Shown here piece by piece: positions 35,757-44,412 of a stretch of 64,000 nucleotides of DNA (position 1 is the stretch's first letter; the number at the start of each line of letters is the position of its first letter). Source of the DNA: Phycisphaeraceae bacterium (GTDB taxonomy: Bacteria; Planctomycetota; Phycisphaerae; Phycisphaerales; UBA1924); NCBI GenBank assembly GCA_019636495.1, contig JAHBXL010000004.1:62001-126000 (forward strand), read 5' to 3'. The position numbers and the translations under genes are program-made. Under the pieces are notes generated by a model. The model was not told the origin of the DNA. It was given only the letters and a program-made list of their open reading frames with translations, and searched no databases.

Positions 35757-38059
35757 GGCGCGCCCCCGCTTGTTCGTGCGCGGGGCGGATCGAGCCGCAC
35801 GAGGTGCCGGATGCCGCCGGCCGAACCCCACGACCAGACGACCTCGCAGTTCGCGCCCGGGTCGATCAGCCAGTGCGCGATGCGCGGCAGCGTGACATCG
35901 GGGTCGTGGTTGCGGTCGCGGTCGATCAGGCGGGACAACTCGGCGACGTTGATGAGCACGAAATCGAACCCTCGTGCGCGGAGCGCGGCGGTCCACGCGG
36001 CGGGGTCATTGCCGCCGGCGCGGATGGCATCGCCCATCGGGGAGCGGTCCCACGTGGTGTGGTAGACCACGCCCGCGCCCGGGGTCCCATCGGCCGCGAG
36101 GCAGTACAGGGGCGTGGCATCGCCGATGAGCAGCACGCGCGGCGCGGCTGCGCCTGTCGGCGCGGGCGGGGCGAGCCCGGCGGCATCGCGCGTGGCCGGG
36201 CCGAGCAGGCCGGGCGCGATGAGCGTGTTGATGACTTCGTCGGGCCCGGCGGTCTGGCGCAGCAAGCGGGCGCGCTCGGCATCGGCGGGCAGGTCGAGCA
36301 GCGCCTGCACGCGGGCGAGACCGGTGAGCGCGCCGACGCCGCCCAGGAGCAGGGCGTTGGGTCGGCCTTCGCGCTGGGCCGCGAAGTTCGCCGCGCCGAT
36401 GACGGCCGGCGCGCACGCGAGGACCATGACCAGGAGCGGCAGGGGTCCGCCCTCGGCGCGCGGCGCATGGAGCGTGCTTGGTTGCTTCGCCGCGGCGACG
36501 CCGTAGCCGAGCAGCGCGACCATCGGCGGCAGGAGCGGGTAGAGGAAGCGCGACTGAATATGCGTGGCGAACATCCAGGCGATGATTCCCGCGGCGATTC
36601 CCGCCGCGAGGAGAAGGGGCATGACCCGCGAGCCGCGGGCCAAAGCGGCGAAGGCCGCGCCGGCGGCGAGGAAGGGCGTTGCGCCCCAGTGTGGGTGGAG
36701 GAATCCGCGCGGGGAGAAGAGGAGCGCGAAGCGATCGAGGATGGTGCCATCGAACGAGTGAGCGCGGGCGTAGCGGTCGGCCTGTTCGGCTGTCCAGTGT
36801 GCAGCGCCGAGCGTGCCGGCGGCGAAGGGGAAGACGGGGTTTCCGCCGGCCAGGGCGTTGCGCACGAGCCAGGGCGCGAGGACAAGCAGCCCCGCGGCCG
36901 CGCCGGCGAGAACGGCGGCGGGCCACGTTCGGCGCGGCAGGGCGGCGAGCATCAACAGTCCGGCGCAGGGCCCGAGCAGGATGAGCGCGGTGGGCTTGCA
37001 CGATGCGGCGGTGCCGATGAGCAGGCCGATGCCCGCGCCGAATTGCCGGGCGCTCGCGGGGTGTTCGTTGGCCGCGCGCTCGATGCACAGCAGCAGCGCG
37101 GCCGCGCCGCAGAGCAGGACGCCCATCTCGTTGTAGGCGAGGGAGCCGCACGCGGCGGTCCATCCGGTGCCGAGCGCGACGAGCGCGCCGCCGATTCCCG
37201 CAGCGCGTGCAAGTCCGAGCGGTGCGCCTGCGCCGGCCGCCGCGGCCCAGGCGCAGCGTCCGCAGAGCAGCGAGCCGAGCACGCCGAGCAGGGCGTGCAG
37301 CATCTGGCAGGAGTGGATCCACAGGCCGTCGGCTCCGAGGAATCGCTCGGCGATGTCGCCGCGGCCGGGCATCAAGAGGCCCAGGTGCAGGTACGCGGCT
37401 TCGACGTAGCCGGGGAGGTAGGAGTAGACGTTGTGCGCAGCGGGCGCGAGCGCGGCGCCGGCGGCCCATTCCTTGGGCAGTTGCAGGTGGTAACTGAGCA
37501 CGTCGTAGCCGCCGAACTCAGAATCCCACAGAGCGCCGGGCGGGCTCGCCGCGGCGGCCAGGAGCGTTGCGAGCGGGAGCGCGAGCAGCACGCCCGCGCG
37601 GGGCATGGCGGGCCAACGCTCGGGGGCGAGATCGCCGCGGACCATCTGATGGGCGAGGGCGACGAGTCCGATGGAGATGGTGGCCCACGCGACGATGCGC
37701 GGCGCTGCGCCCTGTCCGCTGAGCAGGCCGAGCACGCCGAGGAGGTGCGAGAGCCAGAGGAGAAGGCCGATGCCCAGCGCGGCCTGCACCCAGAGGCGCG
37801 AGGGAAGGCCCGGCGCGCACGCCGCGGCGAGCGGACGGCCCAGACCGACCGCCGCGAGAATGTATGCGAGCGCGAAAATGCCGCCTTGCAGGGTGTTGGC
37901 GACGGCGGTGAACATGCCCGCCGCGGCGATGATTCCGGGGGATTCGCCGATGGCGGCGAGAGCGCAGAGGAGCGCGAGGGAGAGGCAGGCGAGCGCGACC
38001 GGCGCGCCGAAGCGGGCGCGGGATGCGCCGCCGGGTGCCGTGTCGATCGCGCTGTTCAT
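35753..38059 (-). CDS. Large polytopic membrane protein, possible GT-C glycosyltransferase
   Basis: A 768-residue protein with 12 or more hydrophobic helices in the first ~600 residues and a soluble C-terminal domain. An aromatic-acidic segment in an early periplasmic loop (LWDSEFGGYDVLSYHLQLPKEW, then NVYSYLPGYVEAAYLHLGL) resembles the first-loop motif of GT-C enzymes (GT39/GT83 class) that use polyprenyl-phosphate sugars. ASCKPTALILLGP and LVRNALAGGNPVFPF are typical of that superfamily. The C-terminal domain (APRVLLIGDATPLYCLAADG, ARGFDFVLINVAEL) resembles the soluble ends of other planctomycete mannosyltransferase-like proteins. The acceptor is unknown. It overlaps the UPF0104-like gene by 4 bp. 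Confidence 0.75.
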   Translation of the reverse strand: MNSAIDTAPGGASRARFGAPVALACLSLALLCALAAIGESPGIIAAAGMFTAVANTLQGGIFALAYILAAVGLGRPLAAACAPGLPSRLWVQAALGIGLLLWLSHLLGVLGLLSGQGAAPRIVAWATISIGLVALAHQMVRGDLAPERWPAMPRAGVLLALPLATLLAAAASPPGALWDSEFGGYDVLSYHLQLPKEWAAGAALAPAAHNVYSYLPGYVEAAYLHLGLLMPGRGDIAERFLGADGLWIHSCQMLHALLGVLGSLLCGRCAWAAAAGAGAPLGLARAAGIGGALVALGTGWTAACGSLAYNEMGVLLCGAAALLLCIERAANEHPASARQFGAGIGLLIGTAASCKPTALILLGPCAGLLMLAALPRRTWPAAVLAGAAAGLLVLAPWLVRNALAGGNPVFPFAAGTLGAAHWTAEQADRYARAHSFDGTILDRFALLFSPRGFLHPHWGATPFLAAGAAFAALARGSRVMPLLLAAGIAAGIIAWMFATHIQSRFLYPLLPPMVALLGYGVAAAKQPSTLHAPRAEGGPLPLLVMVLACAPAVIGAANFAAQREGRPNALLLGGVGALTGLARVQALLDLPADAERARLLRQTAGPDEVINTLIAPGLLGPATRDAAGLAPPAPTGAAAPRVLLIGDATPLYCLAADGTPGAGVVYHTTWDRSPMGDAIRAGGNDPAAWTAALRARGFDFVLINVAELSRLIDRDRNHDPDVTLPRIAHWLIDPGANCEVVWSWGSAGGIRHLVRLDPPRARTSGGAP

Positions 38060-38240
38060 GTTGCGAGTTTAGTGGAAGGGCGGTGTGGGGGTGTGGTGGT
38101 GTTGTGGTGTGGGGGTGTGGGGGTGCAGGTCCAGCCTGTAGGAGCATCGGGCAAGCGAGCCGGGTGCGTCGGACCGGGCCTGCCGGGAACAGGGACGGCG
38201 CGGGATGCAGGCCTGGGACCGGGTTGAGATGGATCGCCGC
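38060..38240. other. Intergenic region with G-rich minisatellite
   Basis: At 38074-38125 GGTGTGGGGGTGTGGTGGT-type words are repeated (on the minus strand CCCCCACACC). No gene is supported. The region up to about 38350 also has inverted CTCGCCGC/GCGGCGAG words of a dispersed repeat. Confidence 0.5.
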
Positions 38241-38696
38241 TCAATCGTGAACGGCGGCGAGCGCTCGCCGCGGAGCGGCGAGGAATCCAAGGGCACGAGG
38301 TTTGAGCACTCGCCGCTGCGCAGCGAGGTACCCAGAGGCACGGGGTTCAGCGGCGAGCCGCGTGAGACCCGCATGGACAAGACACGCGGCCGTGTTTACA
38401 TGCCTCACCGTTGTCCCGGTCGAGTACGCGGCGTGGTGGGAGAGCAGCACCGTTGCATCCAGCGGCGAGTCGAGGTCGAAGGGGCCATCGAGGTTGCCCT
38501 CGGCCGCATCGAGGAGGACGAAGGCGTCGTCGAAGGTCACGCCCAGGAGCGGCAGCGAGCCGAAGACGCCGAAGGTCGCATCCACGCGCCACGCGGTTGC
38601 ATCGCTGTTCTGATCGACCAGCAACTGCACGATGCCCTCCTCGAAGCGGTCGGCGTGGCTCTTTTCGCCGGTGATGAGCGCCTGGGTCTGCGTCAC
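38241..38696 (-). pseudogene. Hypothetical gene remnant, coding-like 5' part running into repeats
   Basis: A 151-residue frame from a GTG that overlaps the stop of the upstream zinc-ribbon gene (GTGA). The first ~95 residues (ITGEKSHADRFEEGIVQLLVDQNSD through DSPLDATVLLSHHAAYS) have strong third-position GC and a sensible composition. The last ~45 residues (LAAEPRASGYLAAQRRVLKPRALGFLAAPRR) come from the GCGCAGCGAGGTACCC-type repeat DNA. It looks like a gene whose 3' end, and perhaps 5' end, has been lost. No family recognised; it could also be a genuine small protein. Confidence 0.4.
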
Positions 38697-39388
38697 GCCC
38701 TTGGGTATTCAATCGAGCGCCTTGATTCCTGTCCGCATTCCGGGCACTTGGTGTTCCGCGGTGTGGCGGAGAGGTCGTAGCCGCATGACTGACACGCGGC
38801 CCGGCGGAATCGCCCTTCACGCCAGCGAAGGTAACCGTAGATCGGCAGGCCCCAGACAAGGCACGCCAGCAGTGAGTGGCCGACGAGCGGAAACACTGGG
38901 AGGTGGCGTTCGTACGGGTCGTAACCCAGAGAAGTCCCGCATGGATTTGCGGCGCGTATTGCCGCCGCGCGAGGCCCCGCGACGACCTCGTAGGGGTCCG
39001 GGAGTGGTGTTCGCGGCCAGACACGTTGCAGATCGACCGAGAGAAGAGGATCGACGCCGGTCTGCCAATAGAACACTCGCCGCTGCCGACAAACGGTGCC
39101 CCAGTTGGCGATAGGCCAGCCGTACGCGATGATTTTATAACTGTCAACTGCAAAGGGCTCCTCGCGGGGCCACTCGCCGGTCATGCGACAATGCACCGCC
39201 TCGATGAGCGATTGGCCGCTCGCCGCCGAATCCGGCTGCTGGAACACGGGTCGTGGCAACGTGCCAATCTCGACCATCAGCCAGTGCGCCCAAGCCACAA
39301 CCAGGGACACGAACAGCCCGAGGATGGCACAGCGAACCCACAAGGGCACCGCCCTGCCGAATCGACCGTGAATGGAGACTTGCAGCAT
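38693..39388 (-). CDS. Membrane protein with C-terminal zinc ribbon
   Basis: A 231-residue protein: N-terminal helix VRCAILGLFVSLVVAWAHWLM, a ~120-residue extracytoplasmic domain with several Cys, a second helix HSLLACLVWGLPIYGYL, then a basic linker and a zinc ribbon CQSCGYDLSATPRNTKCPECGQ. It has the same architecture as the protein at 12589-13116, with different loop sequence. Planctomycete genomes carry many of these and their function is unknown. The start at 39388 (MLQVSIHG) lacks a strong Shine-Dalgarno. Its stop overlaps the downstream remnant. Confidence 0.8.
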   Translation of the reverse strand: MLQVSIHGRFGRAVPLWVRCAILGLFVSLVVAWAHWLMVEIGTLPRPVFQQPDSAASGQSLIEAVHCRMTGEWPREEPFAVDSYKIIAYGWPIANWGTVCRQRRVFYWQTGVDPLLSVDLQRVWPRTPLPDPYEVVAGPRAAAIRAANPCGTSLGYDPYERHLPVFPLVGHSLLACLVWGLPIYGYLRWREGRFRRAACQSCGYDLSATPRNTKCPECGQESRRSIEYPRA

Positions 39389-39395
39389 AAGTCGC

Positions 39396-39417
39396 CGCGC
39401 GGGGCTTCCCCCGCGCG
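39396..39417. terminator. GC-rich hairpin downstream of the repeat-leader secreted protein
   Basis: CGCGCGGGG-cttc-CCCCGCGCG is a perfect 9-bp stem in the 47-bp gap after the stop of the gene at 39436-40536. No U-run follows. A terminator or processing site is likely. Confidence 0.5.
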
Positions 39418-39435
39418 ACGAGCCAACTCAACGCA

Positions 39436-40536
39436 TCAGTAGTAGTTGTAACCGCATGGCACGGCACCCGGCGGCGGAGGCGGGAAGTGTGGCCCGATCG
39501 GCTCGCCGCAACTCGGTGCGGCAGGACACGGACCTCCCGACGGGTTGGGGCAGCTCCACGAAATCTGCGACTCGCAGTACCGGATGACAGTCAATCCTAA
39601 CCAGTTTGTGGTCGTGTAAAGCCAGATGATCGGGGCTTCATAGCAGCAGGTCGTGACTGTTGAACAACTCGGCTTGTAGGTCGGGGGGCGGCTGTCGCGC
39701 TGCCACGGAGCGCCAGGATTCAGGGGCACACCCGGCTGTGGGGTCGTTGTGCCCGGGACAACTGGCGGCGGCGGGGGAGGAGGCGGAACCACCCGCTGCG
39801 CGCATGTCAGTGGAACACGCACCGCAAAGTAGTCGTCGAGTTGAGCAGCGGATGGGTGTGCAAGCACGGCGAAGGCAGATGTATCAGCGAGTGCCGCCAG
39901 GACAGTCTTCGTGTCACACGGACCTTCCTTGTCCACGGGAACGCTCGCCGATTTGTACCCGATGGAGGTAAGAACGGCAACGATCTCCTCTCCTTCAGAT
40001 CCGGCCACCCAAGCAGCCATCGGGTCGGTGTCGAGCACTCCCTTGAAGTACTCAACCGGCGGCTCAGTGGTTGGCGTATGGGGAACTGCCGCCGAAGTTG
40101 GCCAGAACTGGTTCCACTCGTCGCCGATGTCGAACTGGGCCTTGACCCACTCGATGGCCTTCCATTGATCCTGCGACTCCCATGCCTTGGCTGTCCACGC
40201 TTCTCCCTGGACCAAGGGGTTCTCGTACCAGACGGCGACGATGTTGTCGCCAACTGCCTGAGAGAGATCACGAAGCGCGAGAACGCCTGGAATCTGCACG
40301 GATTGCTGGGTTTCGACCACGACGGGCGCAAATACCCAGTCGTCTTGAGTCACCCGAACTCCACCCGGGCGAGCGAGCGATTGTGCGACGGCGGCGGGGA
40401 CCGCCATGAGCCCGCTCATGATCATCGCCGCGGCGAACGCGAACGCCCGGAGGCCCGGAGGCCCGGAGGCCCGGAGGCCCGGAGGCCCGGAGGCCCGGAG
40501 GCCCCAAGAGTCTACGAATCTGGTCACACCGTTCAT
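39436..40536 (-). CDS. Secreted proline- and cysteine-rich protein with an octanucleotide repeat in its leader
   Basis: A 366-residue protein starting at ATG 40536, with AAGGAG eight bases upstream. The leader is unusual: MNGVTRFVDSW is followed by LRASGPPGLRASGPPGLRA, encoded by seven exact copies of CTCCGGGC (40445-40500 complement), and only then by the hydrophobic core FAFAAAMIMSGLMAVPAAVAQ with an AxA cut site. The mature part (~310 residues) has a globular region (WTAKAWESQDQWKAIEWVKAQFDIG), a run PPPPPPPPVVPG, and a Cys-rich end (SCSTVTTCCYEAPI, CPNPSGGPCPAAPSCG, PPPPPGAVPCGYNYY). No family recognised. Because 8 is not a multiple of 3, a change in copy number would move the frame. Confidence 0.75.
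   Translation of the reverse strand: MNGVTRFVDSWGLRASGPPGLRASGPPGLRAFAFAAAMIMSGLMAVPAAVAQSLARPGGVRVTQDDWVFAPVVVETQQSVQIPGVLALRDLSQAVGDNIVAVWYENPLVQGEAWTAKAWESQDQWKAIEWVKAQFDIGDEWNQFWPTSAAVPHTPTTEPPVEYFKGVLDTDPMAAWVAGSEGEEIVAVLTSIGYKSASVPVDKEGPCDTKTVLAALADTSAFAVLAHPSAAQLDDYFAVRVPLTCAQRVVPPPPPPPPVVPGTTTPQPGVPLNPGAPWQRDSRPPTYKPSCSTVTTCCYEAPIIWLYTTTNWLGLTVIRYCESQISWSCPNPSGGPCPAAPSCGEPIGPHFPPPPPGAVPCGYNYY
40445..40504. repeat. Octanucleotide tandem repeat GCCCGGAG x7.5 in coding sequence
   Basis: Seven perfect copies of GCCCGGAG (40445-40500) and a further GCCC. They lie in the signal-peptide coding part of the gene at 39436-40536, so copy-number changes would switch it on or off. Confidence 0.95.
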
Positions 40537-40954
40537 CTGCAACTCCTTTCGGATGGGGAGGGCGAACGGTTCACCCCCGCAACGCCGCGGCGGCAACCCG
40601 TGTGCACTCCACACTCTCTAGTCGCGGCTCGATGGGCGCGTGTGAGTAATCCGGTGGCCGCGAGGGCCAGAATGTGCAAATGGTCCCCGAACCGGGGACT
40701 GCTGGGCCGGTGTTCGATCTGCATGCCCGCGATGCCCCCCCCCACCCCACCCCCCACCCCACCCCCCACCCCACCCCCCACCCCACGCCCCCACCCCACG
40801 CCCCCCTACGCCCCCACACACACACGCACCGCGCCCTGCACGTACCGCGGCCCCCACACACACGCTGCCTTGCCGCCCTTCCGCCCTTGCAGCATCGGGT
40901 CGTTCTCTGGAGTGCGTCGAGAATCAGATCAAGGGGTTGTGGACTGGCCCGGTC
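40537..40954. other. Intergenic region with C-rich and CA-rich tracts
   Basis: No gene is supported. At 40734-40815 a CCCCACCCCACC-type unit is repeated about seven times (the complement is G-rich and quadruplex-prone), followed by a short CA tract (40815-40826). A second CA run is at 40855-40861. Confidence 0.6.
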
Positions 40955-42001
40955 TCACCGCTCGCTTGCGCTGACGCACAGGAAGAGGGCGGCCATTCGC
41001 ACGGCCAGTCCGTTGCGGACCTGTCGGATGATGACGCTCCGCGGGCCATCGGCGACTTCGTCGGCGATTTCGATGCCGCGGTTCATGGGTCCGGGGTGCA
41101 TGACGATTCCGCCGGGCTTGAGTCGTCTGGCGCGGTCGGCGGTGAGGGCGTAGTTTCGGGCGTACTCGCGGATGCTGGGGAATGCGGGCGATCCGCGTGG
41201 GGCATCGCCGCCGCCTGTCGGCTTGGCCGCGGCGGGGCCGCCCTCGTGGCGCTCGAACTGGATTCGGAGCATGTTGACGGCGTCGACCTCGGCGAGGACC
41301 TGGTCGAGGTTGTCTGCGACCTTGCAGCCGAGGGTCTGCAGGCCGGGGGGCACGAGGGTTGCGGGCCCGACGCAGATGACCTGTGCGCCGAGTTTGGTGA
41401 GGCCGGCGATGTTGGATCGGGCCACGCGGGAACTGACGATGTCTCCGACGATGGCGACGCGCAGGCCTGAGAGGTCGAAGTTTTCGAGCCTGCCGTGGGC
41501 CTCGGCGAGTGTGTAGACATCGAGCAGGCCCTGGGTGGGGTGCTCGTGCCTTCCATCGCCGGCGTTGATGACGGCGCACCTGACCGCGGCCCCGACGAGC
41601 CCCGCCGCGCCGGAGGACCGGTGCCGCACGATGAGTGCATCGACGCCCATGGCCTCGACGTTTCGGGCGGTGTCGGCGGTGCTTTCGCCCTTGCTGACGC
41701 TGGAGCCGGCGGCGGCGAGGTCGATGACATCGGCGCTGAGTCGCTGAGCGGCGAGCGTGAAACTGAGGCGGGTGCGGGTGGAGTCTTCGAAGAAGAGGTT
41801 GGCGACGACCTTGCCGCGGAGGGCGGGGACCTTTTTGACGCTTCGGCCGGAGACCTCGGCGAAACTCGCCGCGGTGTGCAGGAGGGTGCGGAGTTCGTCG
41901 GGGCTGAGACCCTGGAGCCCGAGGAGGCAACGGTGCGTCCAGGGGAGTTCGGTCGCGGTCGGCGGGGGTGGGGCCGGAGGGGCGACGCTCATGGTGGTCA
42001 T
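40955..42001 (-). CDS. pyrB: Aspartate carbamoyltransferase catalytic subunit PyrB
   Basis: A 348-residue enzyme that condenses carbamoyl phosphate and aspartate in pyrimidine synthesis. It has the carbamoyl-phosphate motif FFEDSTRTRLSF, the mobile loop SVSKGESTADT, HRSSGAAGLV, HEHPTQGLLDVYT, the aspartate-side VNMLRIQFER loop, and HPGPMNRGIEI. The family is usually ~310 residues; the excess is a ~20-residue Pro/Thr-rich N-terminus and an insertion GGPAAAKPTGGGDAPRG in the aspartate loop region. Two starts are possible (42001 and 41992). pyrE lies 137 bp upstream on the same strand, across a repeat. Confidence 0.94.
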   Translation of the reverse strand: MTTMSVAPPAPPPPTATELPWTHRCLLGLQGLSPDELRTLLHTAASFAEVSGRSVKKVPALRGKVVANLFFEDSTRTRLSFTLAAQRLSADVIDLAAAGSSVSKGESTADTARNVEAMGVDALIVRHRSSGAAGLVGAAVRCAVINAGDGRHEHPTQGLLDVYTLAEAHGRLENFDLSGLRVAIVGDIVSSRVARSNIAGLTKLGAQVICVGPATLVPPGLQTLGCKVADNLDQVLAEVDAVNMLRIQFERHEGGPAAAKPTGGGDAPRGSPAFPSIREYARNYALTADRARRLKPGGIVMHPGPMNRGIEIADEVADGPRSVIIRQVRNGLAVRMAALFLCVSASER

Positions 42002-42051
42002 CAAAGTTGAGTGTAGACGGGGAGTGGGGAGTGGGTGGAAGGCGCACTGAC

Positions 42052-42125
42052 CGGAAAGGAGTGCCGGTCCACCCAACCGGCACGGAGTGTCGGTCCACCC
42101 AACCGGCACGGAGTGCCGGTCCACC
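42052..42125. repeat. Palindromic repeat array between pyrE and pyrB
   Basis: Three copies of a unit of about 27 bases containing ACCGGCACGGAGTGCCGGT (one copy has TGTCGGT). The same palindrome core occurs inside dnaE at 22962-23008. Confidence 0.9.
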
Positions 42126-42137
42126 CTCGGCCGAGTG

Positions 42138-42683
42138 TCACTCGTCGATGCCGAGGTCGCGCTTGGTGAAGAGGGAATCGAAGCGGATTCCCGCCGCGGA
42201 CATGTTCGCGGCCGCGCCCTCCTGTCGGTCGATGGTTGCGATGACGCCGATGATGTTCGCGCCGAGATCCTGGAGGACCTTGACGGCCTCGAGGGCCTGG
42301 CCGGCGGTGGTGGCGACATCTTCGAGCAGGATGACGCCCTCGCCCTTCTCGAGTCTGCCTTCGAGTTGCTTGGCGGTGCCGTAGTCTTTCTTCGAGTTGC
42401 GGATGAAGAGGCAGGGCAGGCCGGTTTCGAGGCTCGCGGCGGTGACGAGTGGGATTCCGCCGAGTTCGGCGCCGGCGAGTCGGGTGGCCTTGGCGCCGGC
42501 GGCGCGTTCCATGTCGGCGATTCGCGCGGCGAAGAGTCTGCCCAGTTCGCGCAGCACTTCGGGTTTGGTGGAGAAGAGGTATTTGTCGAGGTAGTAGTTG
42601 CTGGTGCGGCCGGAGCGGAGCGTGAACGTGCCGCGGAGGAGCGCGAGGTCGGCGATGGCCTTGGCGAGTTGTTCGCGATTCAT
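42138..42683 (-). CDS. pyrE: Orotate phosphoribosyltransferase PyrE
   Basis: A 181-residue enzyme that joins orotate to PRPP. It has the OPRT start (LAKAIADLALLRGTFTLRSGRTSNYYLDKYLF), the GAELGGIPLVTAASLETGLPCLFIRNSKKDYGTAKQLEG segment and the PRPP loop VILLEDVATTAGQALEAV. Within this loop the usual Asp-Val-x-Thr-(T/S)-G is intact. The start ATG at 42683 begins MNREQLAK. It is upstream of pyrB and probably in the same transcription unit; it diverges from the small ferredoxin gene. Confidence 0.94.
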   Translation of the reverse strand: MNREQLAKAIADLALLRGTFTLRSGRTSNYYLDKYLFSTKPEVLRELGRLFAARIADMERAAGAKATRLAGAELGGIPLVTAASLETGLPCLFIRNSKKDYGTAKQLEGRLEKGEGVILLEDVATTAGQALEAVKVLQDLGANIIGVIATIDRQEGAAANMSAAGIRFDSLFTKRDLGIDE

Positions 42684-42813
42684 GGGGGAGTGTAGGAAAT
42701 GCGGGTGGTGGAGCGCGGGGCGCGGAACGCGGCGAATTGCGCGGCGAATCTCAGACCCAAGCGCGCCCGCCCCAAGCGGCTGCGAACTTGGCCGCCCGAC
42801 TCTACCATTTCTC

Positions 42814-43110
42814 ATGGACCCCGACGACGAGGTGTGCCTGTGCTTTCACGTGCCGCTGCGGAAGATCCGCACGTATCTGGCGCGCGAGGACCCGCCTGTG
42901 GCGAGTTTGATCAGCGAGTGCCTGGGCGCGGGGACGGGGTGCCAGTGGTGCGTTCCGTTTCTCAAGGCCCTGCACGCGCAGCACCAGAAGGGGACCGAGC
43001 CCGATTTGAAGGTGTCGCCGGAGCAGTACACCAGGGCGCGGAGTTCGTTTCACAAGTCGGGCGAGCGCGATGAAGAGGTGCTTCGCGATGCGGGGGCGGG
43101 GGAGCCATAG
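42814..43110 (+). CDS. BFD-like [2Fe-2S] ferredoxin
   Basis: A 98-residue protein whose first 60 residues match the bacterioferritin-associated ferredoxin fold: four cysteines in VCLCFHV (C-x-C) and GTGCQWCVPFL (C-x2-C), 32 residues apart, with the helix ISECLGAGTGC between. Such domains take electrons from a reductase to release iron from bacterioferritin, or serve as Fe-S scaffold modules. The C-terminal ~35 residues are polar and unassigned. It is divergent from pyrE with 130 bp between, and no bacterioferritin gene is nearby. Confidence 0.85.
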   Translation: MDPDDEVCLCFHVPLRKIRTYLAREDPPVASLISECLGAGTGCQWCVPFLKALHAQHQKGTEPDLKVSPEQYTRARSSFHKSGERDEEVLRDAGAGEP

Positions 43111-43145
43111 GACCCATGGGTCCCATGGGACCCATGGGACCCATG
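43108..43145. repeat. Tandem palindromic word CCATGGGAC
   Basis: GGACCCATGGGTCCCATGGGACCCATGGGACCCATG: about four copies of an 8-9-base word that is itself palindromic (GGACCCATGGGTCC). It lies between two convergent genes and could act as a terminator-like structure. Confidence 0.6.
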
Positions 43146-43165
43146 TCGCGCGAAGGCGCATCGCG

Positions 43166-43369
43166 TCAATGCCGCAAGGTCGGGCGCGAGGCGAGCGCGA
43201 AGTAGAGGCTGATCATGGCCGCCGCGGCGATGAGGACCGAGGCGATGCGGTGCCAGACGAGTCCGGGGAGCCAGAGTCCGGTCTCTGGGACGAGGACCCA
43301 GGCGACGAGCGCCCAGATGAAACTGGCCAGCAGCACGATCGCCAGAAGGGCGTTGCGCCGGTCGTGCAT
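43166..43369 (-). CDS. Small two-helix membrane protein
   Basis: A 67-residue protein with two transmembrane helices (ALLAIVLLASFIWALVAWVLV and HRIASVLIAAAAMISLYFALA) joined by a short loop PETGLWLPGLVW. The strong Shine-Dalgarno AAGGAGG is seven bases before the ATG at 43369. Third-position GC is high. No family recognised; it stands between two unrelated genes. Confidence 0.75.
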   Translation of the reverse strand: MHDRRNALLAIVLLASFIWALVAWVLVPETGLWLPGLVWHRIASVLIAAAAMISLYFALASRPTLRH

Positions 43370-43602
43370 CGAACACCTCCTTGCCGCGTCATGGCGGATG
43401 GGGGATTCGTGATGGGCACGGACCCATCGGTGACAAGGACGAGCGGTGCGTGTGTGCGCCGGCCGTCATGCACGGATACGGGAGTTATCGTGCGCGGTCG
43501 TCGGAGTTCCGCAGGTTTTGCGGGTCAACGGTCGAGTGGGCGCGGTTCGATCGCAGGTTGTTCGTGACCGGAAGAGGGCGGGGCGCCGGGGGGAGGTTGA
43601 GA

Positions 43603-44412
43603 TCAACAGGCTGAGAACCACGCCGCGAGGAACGCGAAGATGTCCTCGACGCCGACGTGACCGCTTGCATCAAAGTCGGCCTCGGGAAGTGCGGAGAACC
43701 ATCGAGCGAGGAAGGTGAAGATGTCGTGGACATCGACGGTTCCGGAGTGATCGGCATCGGCCGGGCATGCGGCGCTGCCGCCTGTGCGCTGGGCGGCCTC
43801 GATGGCGAAGGCGAGGTCGGTGTTGGCGGTGAGGTCGCAGACGCCTGCGGATTGCCACAGGCCGAACTCGCCGATGCGCATTCGTGCGCCGAGGCCCTCG
43901 GTCGGCGCGGTTTCATCGAAGACGGCGAAGTATCGTCCGCTGGGGAAGCCCAGGGTGTGCTCGCCGACGATGGAGACCCAGCGGCGCACACCGCCGGGTT
44001 GCGAGAACAGCGTGCCTGCGCCATCGCCGGCGGCGACTTCCCAGGCGCGGTAGGAGGGGTCGATCGCGACTGGGCCGAGGTCGTTCCACCAGGTGGTCTG
44101 GAAGGTGAATGCGGGGGCGAGCATCGGGAAGCCCGCGCCATCGTCGTCGTAGACCTCGATGCGGGAGCGCGGCCCGAAGAGGTTGTGCTCGATGAGGATG
44201 ACGCCGCGGATGCGGGTGATGTTCCAGGTGATTCCCGCGCCGCCGGGGAGAGTGAAATCGTCCGCGCTGCGGCCGATGCCGCCCTGTCCATCGTCGACGG
44301 AGATCAGTCCGTTGTTGCCGCTCCAGGGCAACTGGTTGACGACTTGTGCGGGAGCGGTCGCCGCGATGGCGAGGGGAGCGACGGCGCAAGCGAGTGTGCG
44401 GAAAGGCTGCAT
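43603..44412 (-). CDS. Secreted protein with GC-type dockerin C-terminus
   Basis: A 269-residue exported protein: signal peptide MQPFRTLACAVAPLAIAATAPAQ, then a ~170-residue beta-rich domain (NGLISVDDGQGGIGRSADDFTLPGGAGITWNITRI, WVSIVGEHTLGFPSGRYFAVFDE) as in other planctomycete exoproteins. The C-terminus is the dockerin-like pair CPADADHSGTVDVHDIFTFLARWFSALPEADFDASGHVGVEDIFAFLAAWFSAC, with two DxDxSG/DASG calcium loops. The repeat is better conserved than in the protein at 3951-5102. Probable role: surface-anchored protein. Confidence 0.88.
   Translation of the reverse strand: MQPFRTLACAVAPLAIAATAPAQVVNQLPWSGNNGLISVDDGQGGIGRSADDFTLPGGAGITWNITRIRGVILIEHNLFGPRSRIEVYDDDGAGFPMLAPAFTFQTTWWNDLGPVAIDPSYRAWEVAAGDGAGTLFSQPGGVRRWVSIVGEHTLGFPSGRYFAVFDETAPTEGLGARMRIGEFGLWQSAGVCDLTANTDLAFAIEAAQRTGGSAACPADADHSGTVDVHDIFTFLARWFSALPEADFDASGHVGVEDIFAFLAAWFSAC

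Noticed and set aside
40734..40815. CRISPR-like array
   Set aside because: The repeated units are 11-12 bases without spacers, a C-rich minisatellite. No cas gene is in the window.
42138..42815. Longer pyrE start at 42815
   Set aside because: The extra 44 residues (RRAIRRVPRPALHHPHF) do not match the family and overlap the divergent ferredoxin start; the ATG at 42683 fits.
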